Shown piece after piece: positions 46,947-57,431 of a stretch of 64,000 nt of DNA (position 1 is the first letter of the stretch; each line of letters opens with the position of its first letter). Source of the DNA: [Phialemoniopsis] sp. UDSM-2020 (taxonomy: Eukaryota > Ascomycota > Sordariomycetes > Thyridiales > Thyridiaceae); assembly GCA_018873225.1 (NCBI GenBank), contig JAEILZ010000002.1:5332001-5396000 (forward strand), written 5' to 3'. The notes below the pieces were generated by a model. That model saw only the letters and a list, made by a program, of their open reading frames with translations. It was not told the origin of the DNA and did no database searches. Position numbers and translations under genes: made by a program.

Positions 46947-48053
46947 TCAGTCGCCGTAATAGATGCCAGAAAACAGATTGACCCCTGAGTCGTTAGACAT
47001 GATTGCAAAAACGAATGGCCTGTCAAAGATCAGAACCTTTGGGTTTATCGGACGGCTTCTCGTCATAATGATAGCTGTAGCAGCCGCAGCCGTCGTGCCT
47101 TTCTCGTCAACCTTGACAAAGGCTTTGTGAACCACTGCCTGAACCAGACAGTCACCGCCTGTACCCATGTTGGGAAAGTTGCCACCTAGAGGGAATCCAA
47201 GGCCTTCAAGTGTGTCGCTGAGAGAGTACTCGCCCACGGTCTCGAACTTTGGAAACCCAAGCTGATCGTATTTGACTTGTGAAAAGACTCCATCGAGAGG
47301 TTTCGCTCCCTCCTTTTTGATAGCTTCGATCACCTTCTCGATAGGGAGACCAGCCTTCGGAAGATAGGCCACCATCGAGGTCTGATTAGGGGAGGTCCCA
47401 GGTGTTCCGTAAGGCAATCGCACCGCATCATAGCTTGGAGTTGTGCGACTCCATATCTTGGTCTTATGCAGGTGCATCATGCGGACAGATCTTTGCTCTG
47501 TCGTGCTGACATGAAATGGCACCGACCTAGTCTGCTGCTCATTGAACTCGGTCTCCCACAACCCCTTGAAGGCCAAGGCGTTGACAATAACCGTGTGCGC
47601 CTGTTTCAAGAGCTCTTTGCTGAGCATGTTCTGTATCAGATTCTCCGTATTGTTGGATATCCATGAGTTGATCGCATCCACTTCTTCTGCAAGATTTGGA
47701 TACTGAATGAACTCGGCATTGAATCCCTCGAGGAATGTCTTGTAGGCGGAGAAGAGTGAGATGGACTGGTCCGCGAATATGGCGTTCGCGACAGTAATCG
47801 ACGATGACTTGCTGGATCCACCAGATGTAATCAGGCTGGTGATTGACTGGAGTTTCTTGTGTCCCTCTACTCTGAGCTTCTTAAGTAGCTTCTGTTTCGT
47901 CTCGTCATCAGCAGCCCCCGATAACATTCCGAGCGCGACAACTATAGACAACGGCGAGAAGAAGATCGACTGCGCCCCTTTGGCGTTGCCTTGCAGCGTT
48001 GATAGTAGACCCCAGGCCAGGTTTGATATGGCCGAAGCTGTTGACGTCGCCAT
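46947..48053 (-). CDS. Serpin (inhibitory-type serine/cysteine protease inhibitor)
   Basis: A complete serpin fold in one 368-residue exon, the core length of the family. Landmarks: FFSPLSIVVALGMLSGAA (31-48), the shutter motif; NALAFKGLWETEF (158-170), matching the NxxxFxGxW signature; PFHVST; AVVHKAFVKVDEKG; and FDRPFVFAI near the end. The hinge EKGTTAAAAT (317-326), with small residues at P14 to P9, is the pattern needed for loop insertion, so it should be an inhibitor and not a storage-type serpin. Counting 17 residues from Glu317 puts the scissile bond near Thr-Arg-Ser-Arg (331-334), which suggests trypsin-like or other Arg-directed targets. There is no signal peptide, so it is probably cytosolic or released unconventionally. 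Serpins are seldom reported in fungi. Codon choice is less biased than in neighbouring housekeeping genes. Confidence 0.95.
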   Translation of the reverse strand: MATSTASAISNLAWGLLSTLQGNAKGAQSIFFSPLSIVVALGMLSGAADDETKQKLLKKLRVEGHKKLQSITSLITSGGSSKSSSITVANAIFADQSISLFSAYKTFLEGFNAEFIQYPNLAEEVDAINSWISNNTENLIQNMLSKELLKQAHTVIVNALAFKGLWETEFNEQQTRSVPFHVSTTEQRSVRMMHLHKTKIWSRTTPSYDAVRLPYGTPGTSPNQTSMVAYLPKAGLPIEKVIEAIKKEGAKPLDGVFSQVKYDQLGFPKFETVGEYSLSDTLEGLGFPLGGNFPNMGTGGDCLVQAVVHKAFVKVDEKGTTAAAATAIIMTRSRPINPKVLIFDRPFVFAIMSNDSGVNLFSGIYYGD

Positions 48054-48341
48054 GCCTGTGTCTTTTGTATTCGATGGCTTTTCTGTTGCATTGGGGATGA
48101 GTCGAGTCCGTGGGAAGTGATCAAGTGGATCGATCTAAAGATGCATAAAGTGGCCGCATTCAGCTGAAAGCGCAGCCGGCTGGCGGACAGCTGGCTTTGC
48201 TCGTGTATCATCCGCTCAATCTTCACTGATACGCATGTCTATAACTCAAAGTTTCATATCACACTTTTTCTAGATGTATTGACGCCTTTACATTACAGCA
48301 TCCTAATTTACAGTAGAGCTTACACACATCATATCAACACA

Positions 48342-50975
48342 CTAACACAATCCCCTCTCCTCAGCCTCATAGTCAAACCCATCCCCGTCCTCTTCATTCT
48401 CGCCCGGATCGTCGTCCATCATCCGCGCAATCTCCTCAACCTCGTTCTCAAGCTGACTCAACTCGTCGCTGGGGGCGCTCGCGGCAGCACTACTCGCCAT
48501 GGCCGCGGCGGCGGCAGACGCAGCCTGCCTCTCCTTCCTCTGCTGCACCATGCGCTCCATCTGCGCAATGGCCGTCTTCTTGTTCTGCAGGTACGAGAAG
48601 GCCTTGAACGTAAAGTCGTCGGCCTCGTGTCCCGCCGCCTCGAGCCGCTGCAGCGCGCGCACCGTCTTGCCCACGTCCTGCAGGCGCGAGTAGCCCGCCG
48701 CGAGCGTGTTCCACGTCACGACGTTGGGCTGCACGCCGTGCTGGCGCATCATGGTCAGGATGCGCTCCCCCTGCTGCCGCTGGCGCTGGAACATGAAGCC
48801 GTTGAGCAGGATGGACCAGGTGTGCACGCTGGGCCGCGGGTGCTGGCCGGCCGAGGCCGACTGCGTGATGTGCTGGGGGTTGGCGTCGCGCAGCATGTCG
48901 CTGACGACGTCGAGGGCGACGCGGAGCATGCCCTGGTGCTCGCAGAGGGCCTTGATGATGACGTCGTGGACAAAGGTACCGCGCTCGGCGACCAGGCGCA
49001 CAGCGCTGGGCTCGCCGGCCTGGAGCAGCCTGCGGAAGTGGGAATAGAACGCGATGATGTCGTAAGGCTTGGAGATACCCTTGACGTAGCCCAGGATCAT
49101 GGCCGCCAGCGTCGAAGTGGTCGGCTCCATAAGCTCGGATGGATCTCGATGTGGAGGCAACTCATGAATCACCTCGCCCAGCTGCGCCACGAAGTTCCAT
49201 TCCGCCAGCGGGTCTTGGTCGGAACCAGCCTCGAGAAACCGATCAACATCGACGAGGAGGAGCGGTTTCAGAGGCTCCGTATTGAAGAGTCTCGCGTAGG
49301 CCTGTAGCATGAGCGGGAAGGATGGAACGACGCGTGGGGGCTTGAGTTTCATCCTTCTCGCTTCAATGAGCGCGGATAAGAATATGCCATGCAACAGATC
49401 ATTCCAGAAAACGGGCTCGCGGATGTTCTTGCTGATAGCTATGCCAACTAGCTGCTGCATAGAGCCAAAGCTCTGCCTGAGCTTCGCACCGTTCAGCAGG
49501 ATCGAGTAGACATGGACATCTGGTTCGATGTTGTGCTCTAGCATTACGTGGTACACCTCCCAGGCAGCACCGATCTCCTTTGTGAGGCATAGATTTCGAA
49601 TGATGGTGGTATATGTGACCAGATTCGGATTCAGCCCTAGATCTAGAAGCTGGTGGAAAAGCTGGGCTGGTGTCAAGCCTAGGTTGTCTCCATCGATATC
49701 CGCATCCTCCATTTTCAGGATGGAGGTACACAGACTGGCACCGTGTGGCGTGTTTATGTCAAGGAGCTTGCTCCGTACAAGGGAACCGAGGATGTCCGTG
49801 GCTAGTTCCTTCGAGGAGCTATCTTTTGCCAGCCGACTGGCGACCTGAAGTTGGGTCATTGCATGCAGCGGATGATCATATTGAAGTAATGCGTTATACA
49901 GGGATGCCGCCTGTTTTGAGTTGCTTCCACGGATGAGGAGATACAGGGTCCTCTGGCGGAAACAAATATAGTCCTTCGGGCTTCTGGCAAGCAGTATCTC
50001 CACTACCTGGCATATGCGATCCAGACGAGCCTGTGATGGGTCGACATGATCTGGTAAGGTCGCGTGCTCTCGACGGGCAAGGAAGTGTACGGTGTCCATG
50101 ACAGCGTAGAATGGAACGACTTTTGGGTCATAGGTTGCTTCGAGAATGTCGCAAACGTCTCCAGGGCGTGTTTGGAGTGCTGAGACTATGATGTTGGGCC
50201 AGATACGGGTCTTTTCCTCGATTGTGAGTGTGTTCCAAGAGGCCTCCATGGCTGCGACGTCCCCTTTGCTTTCTTCAAGTAATCGCCCGAGTCGACGTAT
50301 GGGTTGGGCTGCACCATAATCACGCTTCTTGAAAAGAAGCATTTTCCAGCTCCTCTCAAGGTGGTTCTTCCATTTCCTGAACCGACGTATCTCGGCAGAT
50401 CGTGCTTCGGGATCGGCATTGCGCACGAGATGGCCCGCTTGGCTCTTGAGCAGGCTGGCCTTGGAAAATTTCCACTGAGGTCTTCTACTGAGCTGGAGGT
50501 GTTGCGGCAGGTTTCTTCGCGGCCTCTTATAGAACCTCCCAAAACTTTCCGACGTGAATGGATCGGCTTTCCTCCGCGCCCGAGTTGCGTCTGGGTCTTT
50601 CCAGAGCTCCTCAAACCGATCCCAGAACTCTACATCGTCCGTAGGATAGTGCTCAATGTCGTGGGGAGCTGTGGCGACTTTGATGAGAGGAGGAGGTCTC
50701 CCTTGAAGTGTCCGATGCCCGCGATCCTCGTCCTGTGAAGTGGACTGTCGGTATGGGTCATGTTTTCGGAATCGCGGTGCTGATTTGCTGGCCTTGGGGG
50801 CAGGCTTTCGAGCGGGCTGCGATGCTGGTATCTCTGCAGAGACAGCAGGGCTAGAAGTAGTCACACTTGCCTGGCTGGTCAACTGTCTCGCAAGCAGTCG
50901 CGGGTGGCCTGGCTGAAGCTGGAGCGACCTCAAGCTCGCGAGGCAAGACCGGCAGATTCCCGCCGTCTGCAGCAT
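48342..50975 (-). CDS. Mitochondrial pentatricopeptide-repeat (PPR) protein
   Basis: An 877-residue single-exon protein, starting at the ATG at 50975; the frame extends five codons further only through a TTG. The first 40 residues are basic and hydroxylated without acids (MLQTAGICRSCLASLRSLQL onwards), a mitochondrial presequence. PPR helices are clear from about residue 440 to the end: LVTYTTIIRNLCLTKEIGAA, HVYSILLNGAKL, VHTWSILLNGFMFQRQRQQG and VVTWNTLAAGYSRLQD, each close to the VxTYxxLIxG consensus. Such proteins bind mitochondrial RNA for processing, stability or translation; the target cannot be read from sequence. The C-terminus is acidic (EDGDGFDYEAEE). It is divergent from the Cwf18 gene. 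Confidence 0.9.
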   Translation of the reverse strand: MLQTAGICRSCLASLRSLQLQPGHPRLLARQLTSQASVTTSSPAVSAEIPASQPARKPAPKASKSAPRFRKHDPYRQSTSQDEDRGHRTLQGRPPPLIKVATAPHDIEHYPTDDVEFWDRFEELWKDPDATRARRKADPFTSESFGRFYKRPRRNLPQHLQLSRRPQWKFSKASLLKSQAGHLVRNADPEARSAEIRRFRKWKNHLERSWKMLLFKKRDYGAAQPIRRLGRLLEESKGDVAAMEASWNTLTIEEKTRIWPNIIVSALQTRPGDVCDILEATYDPKVVPFYAVMDTVHFLARREHATLPDHVDPSQARLDRICQVVEILLARSPKDYICFRQRTLYLLIRGSNSKQAASLYNALLQYDHPLHAMTQLQVASRLAKDSSSKELATDILGSLVRSKLLDINTPHGASLCTSILKMEDADIDGDNLGLTPAQLFHQLLDLGLNPNLVTYTTIIRNLCLTKEIGAAWEVYHVMLEHNIEPDVHVYSILLNGAKLRQSFGSMQQLVGIAISKNIREPVFWNDLLHGIFLSALIEARRMKLKPPRVVPSFPLMLQAYARLFNTEPLKPLLLVDVDRFLEAGSDQDPLAEWNFVAQLGEVIHELPPHRDPSELMEPTTSTLAAMILGYVKGISKPYDIIAFYSHFRRLLQAGEPSAVRLVAERGTFVHDVIIKALCEHQGMLRVALDVVSDMLRDANPQHITQSASAGQHPRPSVHTWSILLNGFMFQRQRQQGERILTMMRQHGVQPNVVTWNTLAAGYSRLQDVGKTVRALQRLEAAGHEADDFTFKAFSYLQNKKTAIAQMERMVQQRKERQAASAAAAAMASSAAASAPSDELSQLENEVEEIARMMDDDPGENEEDGDGFDYEAEERGLC

Positions 50976-51534
50976 GTCGCGCGTCTTCAATTGCCGCTAT
51001 CAGACCTGTATTACCGTGAAAGAATCATTGCCGGACCAATTGCAACTGGTTTGGCTTCACAATCGTAATCCGAATCTTGCGGCGCGAATTGTAGAAATGG
51101 CGATGCCGGTGGACCAGCAATGCAGCTAGGAACTTTTTGGTCCCTGTTCTGCGGCCTATCTTATCAGCAAAACGGCCTTACAAGTCAAACTTGAAGTACT
51201 CTTCTATGCTAGGAAATTGCTGTACCCCTGGAAACTGCGCTCTTATAAATGATTCAAAGCGTTCAAAGGGCTCAAATAATGTTTAAAAGAGTAGGGAGTA
51301 TTCGAAAGACTTGGAAAGACATATTTATGTTAAGGCAAGGCTTGTAGTGTGCTTCATAATTGGCCATCTAGATAACCTGGTACTTCAATCTCTCACGCCT
51401 GAGACAGCAAGAATCCCCAACTTCGTCAGGGTCCGAACTTTTCCCAAGCTTCAATTCCATTCGATCCCTTGTACGTCAAACACGACCGCCAGGCACCAAT
51501 AACACCCTTCAATTCGTCACAACCGGCCCTCGAC
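50976..51534. promoter_or_regulatory. Divergent intergenic region PPR/cwf18
   Basis: About 560 bp shared upstream region; no gene is seen. The frame continuing 22 codons upstream of the cwf18 ATG has no conserved residues and begins with an ATG-free stretch. Confidence 0.5.
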
Positions 51535-52194
51535 ATGTCGTCCTCACACATCGCCCTGGCCGCCGCCTCGGACGAGCGCAAGGCGCGCCTCGCCAAGCTC
51601 AAGAACCTCAAGCGCAAGCAGCCCGGCGGCGAGATCGCGCCGCCCGAGTCGGACCGCGCCTCCCCGGCTCTGACACAGCCCACGGTAGAAGAAGCAGAGC
51701 AAGAGGCGGACGTGTCGCGTCTGCACCTGTCGGGCCGCAACTACGATCCGGAGACGCGCGGCGCCAAGCTCGGCTTCGAGGCGCCGCCGACGCTCGGCCT
51801 AGAGGACAAGACGCTCGAGGCGAAAGCGGCCGAAATTGAGGAGCAGATCCGGCAAAAGGCCGCCGAGGAGGACGCGCAGGCGGACAAGGGGATCGACCTG
51901 TTCAAGTTGCAGCCCAAGAAGCCCAACTGGGACCTCAAGAGGGAGCTCAACAAGAAACTCGAGGTGCTCAACGTGCGGACGGACAATGCGATCGCCAAGC
52001 TGGTGAGGGAAAGACTGGCTGCGAAGAAGGCGGCGGCGCAAGGGAGCAGTGGCACCAAGGCAGCGGAACAGGATGGAAAGACGGAGACGGGCCTGGACGG
52101 CGCTGCGCTTGTGGAGGGGCTACGGCTCAAAGAGCAGGAGGAGGCAGAGGAGGAGCGCAGAGAGCGGGAAGCGGCCGAGGTGGACGTCGAATAG
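51535..52194 (+). CDS. cwf18: Spliceosomal protein Cwf18/CCDC12
   Basis: Component of the Prp19/Cdc5-associated spliceosome (Cwf18 in S. pombe, CCDC12 in animals). 219 residues, single exon, start at MSSSHIALAAASDERKARLA. Family hallmarks: the N-terminal ERKARLAKLKNLKRK segment; RNYDPETRGAKLGF; EEQIRQKAAEE; the strongly conserved DLFKLQPKKPNWDLKRELNK block; and LEVLNVRTDNAIAKLVRERL. The C-terminus is an acidic coiled coil. Together with SPF27 it is the second Prp19-complex-linked gene in the window, but the two are 28 kb apart and not co-arranged. Confidence 0.93.
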   Translation: MSSSHIALAAASDERKARLAKLKNLKRKQPGGEIAPPESDRASPALTQPTVEEAEQEADVSRLHLSGRNYDPETRGAKLGFEAPPTLGLEDKTLEAKAAEIEEQIRQKAAEEDAQADKGIDLFKLQPKKPNWDLKRELNKKLEVLNVRTDNAIAKLVRERLAAKKAAAQGSSGTKAAEQDGKTETGLDGAALVEGLRLKEQEEAEEERREREAAEVDVE

Positions 52195-52344
52195 AAAATC
52201 TTGAAAATGGTTCAGGAGTCAACACGCGGAAAAGGCAGCATGGCATGGCGTTGGGCACGGATCATCGACAGATCTTACTACAGGTGTTCTTCATATTATT
52301 GGCTTTATTAGAGTACAGTATGCAAATCGATACCCAGATTCTTA

Positions 52345-53354
52345 CTATCTTCCGGTATTCATGGACTGGGTCAACGCTAATCGCTTGCTGAAGGGACTGA
52401 GACTTCGTTGGCGCGGTGGCTCGGGCCTTGAGGGCCTTGCGTTTCGGCGCTGGGGGCCTTCGTCCCGAGTCCTGTACTGTTGCCGATGATCATCCCGATC
52501 CCGTTCGGGCCCTCTTCTCGACGATTGCTCCGGTGATCTCGAGTCTCGGTGCCGCCTTGCTGGTGCTCGTGAATCGCCAAAGAAGTCTGATGACTGCATT
52601 CTAACTTGTTGATGCCGTGAGGGCTTGTCATCAGGAGAGCCACTCCTGCTCCGCGAGGATATGGATCTCTCGCGTCTCGAGTCTTCCTCAGGGCCTCGCG
52701 GACGAGGCGGCGCAGGGGAAGCTGAGTCTCCAGCACGGCGCCGGCCGCCATCCGAGTCCAAAGACCGACTTCTGCTGAAGCTGCGACTTGCAGAGGATGA
52801 ACGGGAACGAGGCCGTCCGCGGTGACTTCTCTCCGGCGGCGGGCCGGTCTTTCTCTGCGGTGGCGGTGACCGCGAAGATCGGGTGGAGATGGAGGATACG
52901 GAGTCAAAGGACGCAGATCGCGGACGCTTCACCGCGAGCTCATCATCACTACCCTCCTCTAGCTCTCGCTTCCTAGCCCGTCCGGCCTCCTTCTTTGCCA
53001 GTTCGGCATCCGCAACACCCTTTCTGTAGGCACGGTCAGCAAACCAAATTTATCGACTTGGTAGAGGGGCTATCGACGCACTTTCTCTCAGCCTCATCAG
53101 GTGTTGCCTCTGTGAGCTTAGGAATGAGTTTTGGGTTGCGCAGCTGTTGAGTGCGAGAAGGCCGGGCGGCATATGGCCGCTCTTGAGGTGGCGCTTTGCA
53201 TTCATACGAGTAGTGGCGTTCTATGATAGTTAGCTTGACGAAAAGCTTTAGGGAAAGGGTGAATAAAAAACTTATCTCTCTTCAAGCATTTTTGACACTG
53301 GACACTGGCTGGAGTTGATCTTGAAGGGCCGGTTCGGCCCCGGTATGAATGCAT
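52345..53354 (-). CDS. Zinc-knuckle, Arg/Ser-rich protein (ZCCHC10-like)
   Basis: Probable RNA-binding, splicing-associated protein. Exons 53354-53276, 53220-53082 and 53023-52345 join in phase to 298 residues. The N-terminus has a CCHC knuckle (about residues 20-34: QCQKC, then HYSYEC), followed by the ERPYAARPSRTQQLRNPKL block characteristic of ZCCHC10-type proteins. The rest is a long disordered tail with many RS, SR and SRSRS dipeptides, like an SR protein. The knuckle spacing is C-x2-C-x5-H-x4-C, one residue longer than usual between Cys2 and His. The first intron has no GT donor where phase requires it; see the separate entry. The start is the only ATG that precedes the knuckle in frame. 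Family confidence is high, function inferred. Confidence 0.85.
53221..53275 (-). other. Apparent AT-AG intron in the zinc-knuckle gene
   Basis: The only junction that keeps the CCHC motif in frame starts the intron at ATAAGT (53275 downward) and ends it at CATAG (53221). The donor is the standard AG|GTAAGT with the first G changed to A. The 3' part is normal, with branch-like GCTAAC about 11 nt before the AG. The sole nearby GT donor (AAGTTTTTT) gives a frameshift and early stop. The 55-bp length is normal for fungi. Confidence 0.6.
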
Positions 53355-54734
53355 GCTGGGCTCGAGATCGCGCCTTTGAGATCAAGATCGGCGGATGCGA
53401 AGGAAGACAATGTAGCCCCTGGGAAGGAAGGGACGAGTCACGCGCGGGATCGATTTTTCCTTTGAAGACCAGGCAAGGATTTCACGAGTCCAAAATAGTG
53501 ATCTCTTTGCTCTTCAAAGCTCATGAGACTTTGAGTGTCATCGTTGTCTTGAGACCGGGCCAAGAACATATGAAATCACAGATGTTCACGTGACGCGGAA
53601 CTAGGGTGCCATGTGCTGCGTTTTGCACGCGCATGTTTCCCCCAAGAGATCGGGCAAAGGCGCTACAGGAAACAAGAATTTAGGGTGTGACAGGGACAAA
53701 AGTCAGCGGGTTGTAGTGGCAGTTTACCGGCAGCGAAAAGGGTGACGCTAGGGCTCTTCAGGCTTGGTGCCGCAGCCCCATCCACCCATTCCCGCGCCCT
53801 CTCGCAGTCTAACCCAACTTTAAGATCAAGGCTGGCTTTATCACCAAAATCTATGTACGTACTTGGTCCCCGACCTGACCTCGACTTCTCACTCACTCCA
53901 TTCCCAATCGCGCCCAAACCTGCCCCAAAGGAGGCCCCGGCATTTCCCCTCATCCCAACCCTATCCTAGGAGTGAACAACACTTCACATCCTTTTCCTTT
54001 CCACCGGAGAAAGACGAGCAAGGGAATGGCGCCAGTCTAGCCCACCCTTCACGTCTGACCGAGCTGAGCAGCCGCGAGAAGCAGCACTGCCAACCTGACT
54101 GACCGAATCACCAGTCGTGCTGCCTTGGACCATCCAACATCGGCAACTCCTATCCTGTCCTCGAAATACTCGACGTCTGCGTCATTGTTCTTGGTTCTTT
54201 GAAGCCAGCACTCGCTCCTTGTTTCTCGAAGCAAGGATTAGGAGACAGTACAACGACCGGCAGCCCTTCCGCCCGCTGCTTACACGGACGACGATAATTC
54301 CACCTTACCACATCTACCGCTATCGCTGCGATAAATCATCGAAGCCGGCCGTACACATCCACATTTTCTCTTCGGTATCCTTTCCCGCCCGGTCCACGGC
54401 GCATGTCCCCCGACTCTCGCAACTGAGTACTCTGCCATCGCGAGGAGAGCGAAGCGAGACGAGAAACCGGCGGGTGAAATCTTCAAGATACGAATCCAAG
54501 AATCATGACCGAATGTCTACAACGATGATCATTTGTACTTCCTTTTCGCTCTGGTCCGACTTGATTCTTTCTGTTTCTTGACTTTTCGCATACAACATTC
54601 TCTTGTAATTCCGGTTCGCCGCCGGCCCTCCCCAACTCGGAATTCTTGGTATATAACCTGTCTCTCCTGCTGCGCGCAGACATACTCAACACCACCAATC
54701 ATTCCACTCACTCTATAAATTGCCTTCTTACATC
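53355..54734. promoter_or_regulatory. Divergent intergenic region zinc-knuckle/R3H genes
   Basis: 1.4 kb with no supported gene. The part before the R3H gene (about 54350-54730) is CT-rich and likely its leader. Short frames here are low-complexity. Confidence 0.5.
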
Positions 54735-57431
54735 ATGGCAACCGCGGCCGCCATGGCAACTGACGTCAAAAAGTTGTCCTTTGCAAAGGTTTGTAGCTAT
54801 CCTACTGAGCTTATGTGTGGGCATGGGCGTCTGCAGCTTTAGACTGGTTGCTAACTCCCTTTTTACTAGGTTGTCGCATCGGGATCGAGAGACAAAGTAG
54901 CCTCAAAACCTCCGGCCGCAACTCACGGCACACCTTCTCCTCGGCCCCGAGAGGTAAAACCAGTCGAGCCTGAACGAACACCGAGCCTATCGACAGCCGA
55001 AGACGCGGACGGGATGGCTTCACCTCCCACTGAACCATCTGTTACTCGGCCGGCTGAAGAGGACAAGGTCGTCGAGGGTCTGAAGGAATTGTCCTTGGCC
55101 ACCAGTCAACCCAGCCTTGTCGTGAACGGGAGCGGGTCGATATCCACCGACAGGTCAAGCAAAGCTGGTAACAGCCAGACTCCATCTGACGAGGCCTCAC
55201 AGAAGGCCGACTCCAACTCCGAGCTCGGCACGAAACCGCCCAGCCTTGACGGAAAGAGCATCACGTCGGGCACGACGTTCAATGCACTCGATGAGAAAGA
55301 GTCGCTTCGACCAGACGATAGTGCCAGCGTCAAGGCGGCAGCTGAAGACGATGATACTTTCTCCATCCGTGGATCTATGTTTCCCAACTCACGCATGGGG
55401 TCTGAAGTGGCAGCTCGGGTTCACAGAATCCAGATTGGAGATATGCCACCGCGCACAATCACCCAGATCATGCCAGATTCTCGCCTCCGAGGCTCCGTCA
55501 CTCCCCAGAGTGTCTCGTCTGGTCCGCCAGCTATGCCTGATAGCCACATGCCTCTTGCGGCGGCTACTTCAGCCCCAGACGCGATCAACACGTTGTACAG
55601 ACAGAATCCTGACGACAAACTGTTGGAAGCCATGCGGTCGCCCAAGGATCGACTGTTCCTGTTACGACTGGAGAAAGACGTCATCGAGTTTGTTCAAGAC
55701 TCCAAGTAAGTTGAAAATGGTAACGACCGTTGGTGCAAGGCCAGAACTGACACTATTTCCAAGGGAGCCTTTCATGGATCTGCCTCCCTGCAATTCGTTC
55801 TGCAGGTTGCTCACCCACAAATTGGCCGACTATTACCACATGACGCACTCATTCGAAGCTGTCGCGAGCGCAGTGCGAATCTACCGCACCCCATTCTGTC
55901 GTGTTCCTCCTTCACTCGCAAGCATTGCTGCAGCAAACGAGACGAGCAGTAGTACTCCGCCTCCAGCCCTTCTTCCCAGGAAGATCATGCGCCGTGGTGA
56001 GGATGGAGAGCTTGCTGCTTCCAGCGCTGGCCCTTCCAAACCAACTTCAGAGGATGGGAGTGATTCCAAAGACAAGAATGGGCCTAGCAAAGAAAAGTAT
56101 GTATTGTTATTGACAAAATTGCCCAACGAAAACGGACAACTGACAAACTCGTCAGGCTTTCACGGGAAGAGCGTGAGCAAAAGTATAACCAGGCCAGAGA
56201 GCGCATTTTTGGCAGCTCTGCACCGACAGAGACTTCCACTCCAGGTAAGGGACCTTGCGACTGTTACTCTCAAGTTCGTGCTAATTAGTCCAAAGACAAC
56301 GAAGACGGTACTGGTATCTCGCGAGCAAGTTCGGTATCCGCCAAGGATAAATCGAACATGGGCAAGAATCGCAAGACCAGCCGGCAGAGACGTGATGATT
56401 CGGAGAGTTTCGACTCACGCTCGCAGTATACTCCGTATTATGGCCATCCGCAGCAGACCACTTGGGTCTCACCGCAGTATGTACCCGTTGGAACCCCTCA
56501 ATACGCACCGCAGATGCAGCCGCAGCAGTTCCCAGGCCCCATGCCGCAGGCTGCTTATGTGCAGCCGCCGAATCAGGGGTATCAACAGATGATGCCTGCA
56601 AACGGATACCCTCAGGGTAACAACATGCAGATGGTATGTATCACCAGCTTCCGTAATGCCTCTGACACACCTCAGTTTCTGATCTGACCTGTACTCTAGT
56701 ATCCCGTTCAGCAGCCTCAGCAACGGTACCAACAGGCCCCTGCAGTCACCCAGATGCCGAACTATGCTGCCCCTATGCAGAATCCTCCTCAGCAGTCGTG
56801 GCAGGCCCCGAGCTTCAACCAGAGTCCGTATCAATCTCGTGCGGTGCCCTCGCATCTCGGCATCCCGTACGCCTTCGGCCAGCTCCCTGTCAACGCAAAT
56901 CCAAACGACCCAAAGAGTCAACACCCGATTCCGGGTAGTTACGCTGGAAATTATAATCGGCACGGCTTCAACCCCAAGACGCAGTCTTTTGTTCCTGGCG
57001 GATCTGGTATGAGTCCCATGCAGACACATCCAATTTCGTACACCGGTCCACAACAGGTTCCAGTCCCGCCGCAGGTTGGGCAAGCCCACTACCAGCCCAA
57101 CAGCTTCCAGCAGCCCATGCCACCGCAACCGCAGTACGGCGCTAATGGCGCAGGCTACAATATGATGAGGCAGGGCTCGAACAACTCCCTGCCGCCATAC
57201 CCCATGCAGCACCCCTCGCAACAACCTGCCTACCCGGTGCCGCTCCACATGCCTGCCAATCCTCAACACCTCACTCATGGTGGCCCACCACCACATATTC
57301 CCAACAAGCCGGTCGCTCCCCAGGTAGGAGCGCCGATGGCTGCCCCCGTTAACAACGGCGGCGGCAACTTTAGCCACCTGCCGAACTACGGCAACCCTGC
57401 GACTCTGCCGCAGAAGCCTACCACCAACTAG
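54735..57431 (+). CDS. R3H-SUZ domain RNA-binding protein
   Basis: Likely single-stranded nucleic-acid-binding, cytoplasmic RNA regulator. Exons 54735-54788, 54870-55705, 55764-56096, 56156-56244, 56296-56633 and 56700-57431 join in phase to 793 residues. Order: a short N-terminal motif (VKKLSFAKVVASGSRDKVAS); a disordered Ser/Pro region; an R3H domain about 285-345 (LEKDVIEFVQDSKEPFMDLP, NSFCRLLTHKLADYYHMTH) in which the R-x3-H core appears as RLLTHKLADYYHM; a SUZ motif about 408-425 (LSREEREQKYNQARERIFG); then about 300 residues of Gln/Pro/Tyr-rich prion-like sequence. R3H next to SUZ is typical of translation and mRNA-decay regulators. The prion-like tail suggests recruitment to RNP granules; that is inference. 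Intron 4 uses a CCAAAG acceptor set by reading phase. Confidence 0.9.

Noticed and set aside
48279..49307. 342-codon plus-strand open frame
   Set aside because: Antisense shadow of the GC-rich 3' half of the PPR gene; low-complexity Arg/His/Val/Leu composition.
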